This document shows, in pieces, positions 20,374-21,852 of a stretch of DNA of 21,852 nt (position 1 is its first letter; every line of letters starts with the position of its first letter). Both the position numbers and the translations under genes were made by a program. Origin of the DNA: an uncultured Eubacteriales bacterium (lineage in GTDB: Bacteria > Bacillota > Clostridia > Oscillospirales > Acutalibacteraceae). Under the pieces are notes generated by a model. That model worked only from the letters and a program-made list of their open reading frames with translations. It searched no databases and was not told where the DNA came from. The stretch is from positions 1 through 21,852 of the forward strand of contig CAKSQT010000027.1 in NCBI GenBank assembly GCA_934486755.1, read 5' to 3'.

Positions 20374-21852
20374 TTATAATGCTTGCCTGTACTGCACCTT
20401 TGCTGATACGCCTTTCAGGCAGGCGGCGCGTCCGTTATTATATTCAACCTTGGTTTCTATATAAACGGGGTTTTCTTCATCAAGCGGAGTAATCTCAAAA
20501 TTCAGTATATGCGGATAATCATAGCTTGCAAGGTTAATTTTCATTCCGTTGCCGTTACAGTATTGATCCATTATAAGCTCGTCGGCAAGATAAAGCCTGC
20601 CCGTATCGCCGATATAATCCAGCGTAAGAATTACGTCTTCACCAACGGCGCCCTGCGGATAATCCACAAAAACGGTATACCCTGTTTTATTTTCTCTTAA
20701 ATCAACGGTTATATCCTGTTTTTTACATTCGGTCTTATAACAGGTAAATAATCCGTCTTTCCCTGCCTCGCAAAATTTTCTTTTAAACTGAGGATATGAT
20801 TTATACTCAGACACGTCTTCACCGATAAGATAAACGCCGTTATCGGTATTTATAACATTTGCTTTTGAAATTATTAAATAGTCTTTATCAAGAGAAATCT
20901 TATAGGCGTTTGCCGCGTCCTCAGATGACAGTGTGATTATATTGCAGTCACCTAAATTACCCTCAATTTCATAATCAGGGTCGCTGTCAGTGAAGAAAAC
21001 GTAATCCCTGCCGTTAAGTATACAAAGCGGCTGTGCCTTTGCGGTTTTTAGCAAAGCGCCTCCTATTTTGAGGTTAAACGGATAGATAAAATACTCGCCG
21101 TTTTTAACTGTTATATCTTTAAATAGTACTTCTTGTTTGCCGCAAGGAACAGTCAGAGTCTTTATTTGCCTGTCAGGCATATCAATATGCCGCTGATAAT
21201 TGTTTATGAACAAAAAGCCGCTTTCACCGTCGGTTCTGTATGTATATCGCAAGGTTTTGGTCTCCGACGGGTCGGTTGGGTTTCCGTTCGGGAAATATGT
21301 ATCCATAGGCGACAGCAATTCCCCGAAATCATTGGTGAACATAGCAACCTTTTTCAATTCTTTATATGAAGGCTTGGTTTCCTGCCAGCTTGAAATAGGA
21401 GCCTGAAAATCATAATCTATACACGGCAGATCGCTTGCATAACCTGTCCAAAACCGTTTTGACATCTCGTAACTCTTATACTCCTGCATAGTCGAAAGAG
21501 CGCCTATCGGATTTTTACCCCCGCACAGCGTATAATATCCCAACAAATTAGCGCCGCTTCCGAGTTTAACGACGCTCATAGCGCCCAGATCCTTAGCCCC
21601 CGCAATCGGTCTTCTGTTTTGCGTTGCGTGAATACCGCCGCCGAGTTCAGCCGTCAAATAAGGAAATTTGCCCTCTGTCGTTGAAAAACCGCTGTGATCT
21701 CCCGAATCGCTCGCTATATTTGCGTCGTTCTGATTTTTTGAAAAAATATAATTGTCGTTCGGCGAATTAGGCTCGCAACCCGAATTCCACGGTGCATCGC
21801 AATAGCCGCCCCAGACTGGCAAACAGCTTCCCGTATGCGAATTGCCCCACCC
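20374..21852 (-). CDS. GH35-like beta-galactosidase, C-terminal part (5' end outside window)
   Basis: 492 codons are in the window and the reading frame is still open at the edge, so the start is missing and the TTG at 21820-21822 is only internal. The segment FPYLTAELGGGIHATQNRRP holds a glutamate (residue 69 of the fragment) at the position of the GH35 nucleophile. WGNSHTGSC and PVWGGYCDAPWNS before it would be the end of the TIM barrel. The rest is beta-rich, like the C-terminal domains of family 35 enzymes, which release galactose from beta-galactosides. No sorting signal is seen at the C-terminus; a signal peptide cannot be checked. Separated from the downstream permease gene by the exporter promoter. 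Confidence 0.78.
   Translation of the reverse strand, partial: GWGNSHTGSCLPVWGGYCDAPWNSGCEPNSPNDNYIFSKNQNDANIASDSGDHSGFSTTEGKFPYLTAELGGGIHATQNRRPIAGAKDLGAMSVVKLGSGANLLGYYTLCGGKNPIGALSTMQEYKSYEMSKRFWTGYASDLPCIDYDFQAPISSWQETKPSYKELKKVAMFTNDFGELLSPMDTYFPNGNPTDPSETKTLRYTYRTDGESGFLFINNYQRHIDMPDRQIKTLTVPCGKQEVLFKDITVKNGEYFIYPFNLKIGGALLKTAKAQPLCILNGRDYVFFTDSDPDYEIEGNLGDCNIITLSSEDAANAYKISLDKDYLIISKANVINTDNGVYLIGEDVSEYKSYPQFKRKFCEAGKDGLFTCYKTECKKQDITVDLRENKTGYTVFVDYPQGAVGEDVILTLDYIGDTGRLYLADELIMDQYCNGNGMKINLASYDYPHILNFEITPLDEENPVYIETKVEYNNGRAACLKGVSAKVQYRQAL

Overview
The window looks like a chromosomal segment of an endospore-forming Clostridia-type Firmicute. It carries spo0A, spoIVB and a YlmC/YmxH-family gene, SD-driven starts with GTG and TTG use, consensus sigma-A promoters, and protein families common in gut Clostridia (Zn-ribbon lipoprotein, collagen-like/LRR surface protein, a DUF6062-like protein). 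Family-level placement (for example Oscillospirales) is only a guess.

Layout. 1-700: tRNA-Thr(CGU) on the minus strand and an XRE-type regulator. 698-3183: acetate kinase and galactokinase as a minus-strand operon. 3307-5408: divergent plus-strand pair of tRNA-Met cytidine acetate ligase (TmcAL) and a galactose-mutarotase-fold protein. 5496-10302: an accessory island. 10402-13987: sporulation block (spo0A, spoIVB, ylmC-like) with a ketopantoate reductase on the opposite strand. 14038-16858: membrane proteins and a DUF6062-like protein. 16936-18647: 8-oxoguanine glycosylase and a lipoprotein. 18705-20280: ABC-2 polysaccharide exporter (Wzt/Wzm type). 20374-21852: 3' part of a GH35-like beta-galactosidase that runs off the window.

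The main discovery is a complete phase-variation cassette at 5496-10302. A 266-bp segment (9155-9420) is bounded by perfect 22-bp inverted repeats (9133-9154 and 9421-9442). Each repeat contains a dif-like recombination core: near-palindromic ACATAA and TTATGT arms around the asymmetric spacer TCTGTA. A tyrosine recombinase gene (9469-10302) lies directly beside it. Inside the segment is one good sigma-A promoter with an extended -10 (9350-9378). As sequenced it points away from the surface-protein gene and into a small intrinsic terminator just outside the right repeat (OFF). Inversion would point it at the GTG start of the surface-protein gene (9097), which has a strong SD but no visible promoter of its own (ON). 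A second terminator inside the segment, strongest on the minus strand in this orientation, would block read-through from the recombinase gene.

The switch controls a predicted adhesin of about 1,050 residues. It has an N-terminal membrane anchor, two 25-residue repeats, collagen Gly-X-Y blocks alternating with 13 copies of a roughly 30-residue beta-type module, and a C-terminal BspA-like leucine-rich-repeat domain. The gene is split by one in-frame amber codon (8186-8188) where a Gly-X-Lys triplet is expected. In the sequenced copy it is therefore both promoter-OFF and prematurely stopped. A 133-codon gene of unknown function follows it and is probably co-transcribed. The cassette sits immediately downstream of spo0A, separated from it by a strong terminator.
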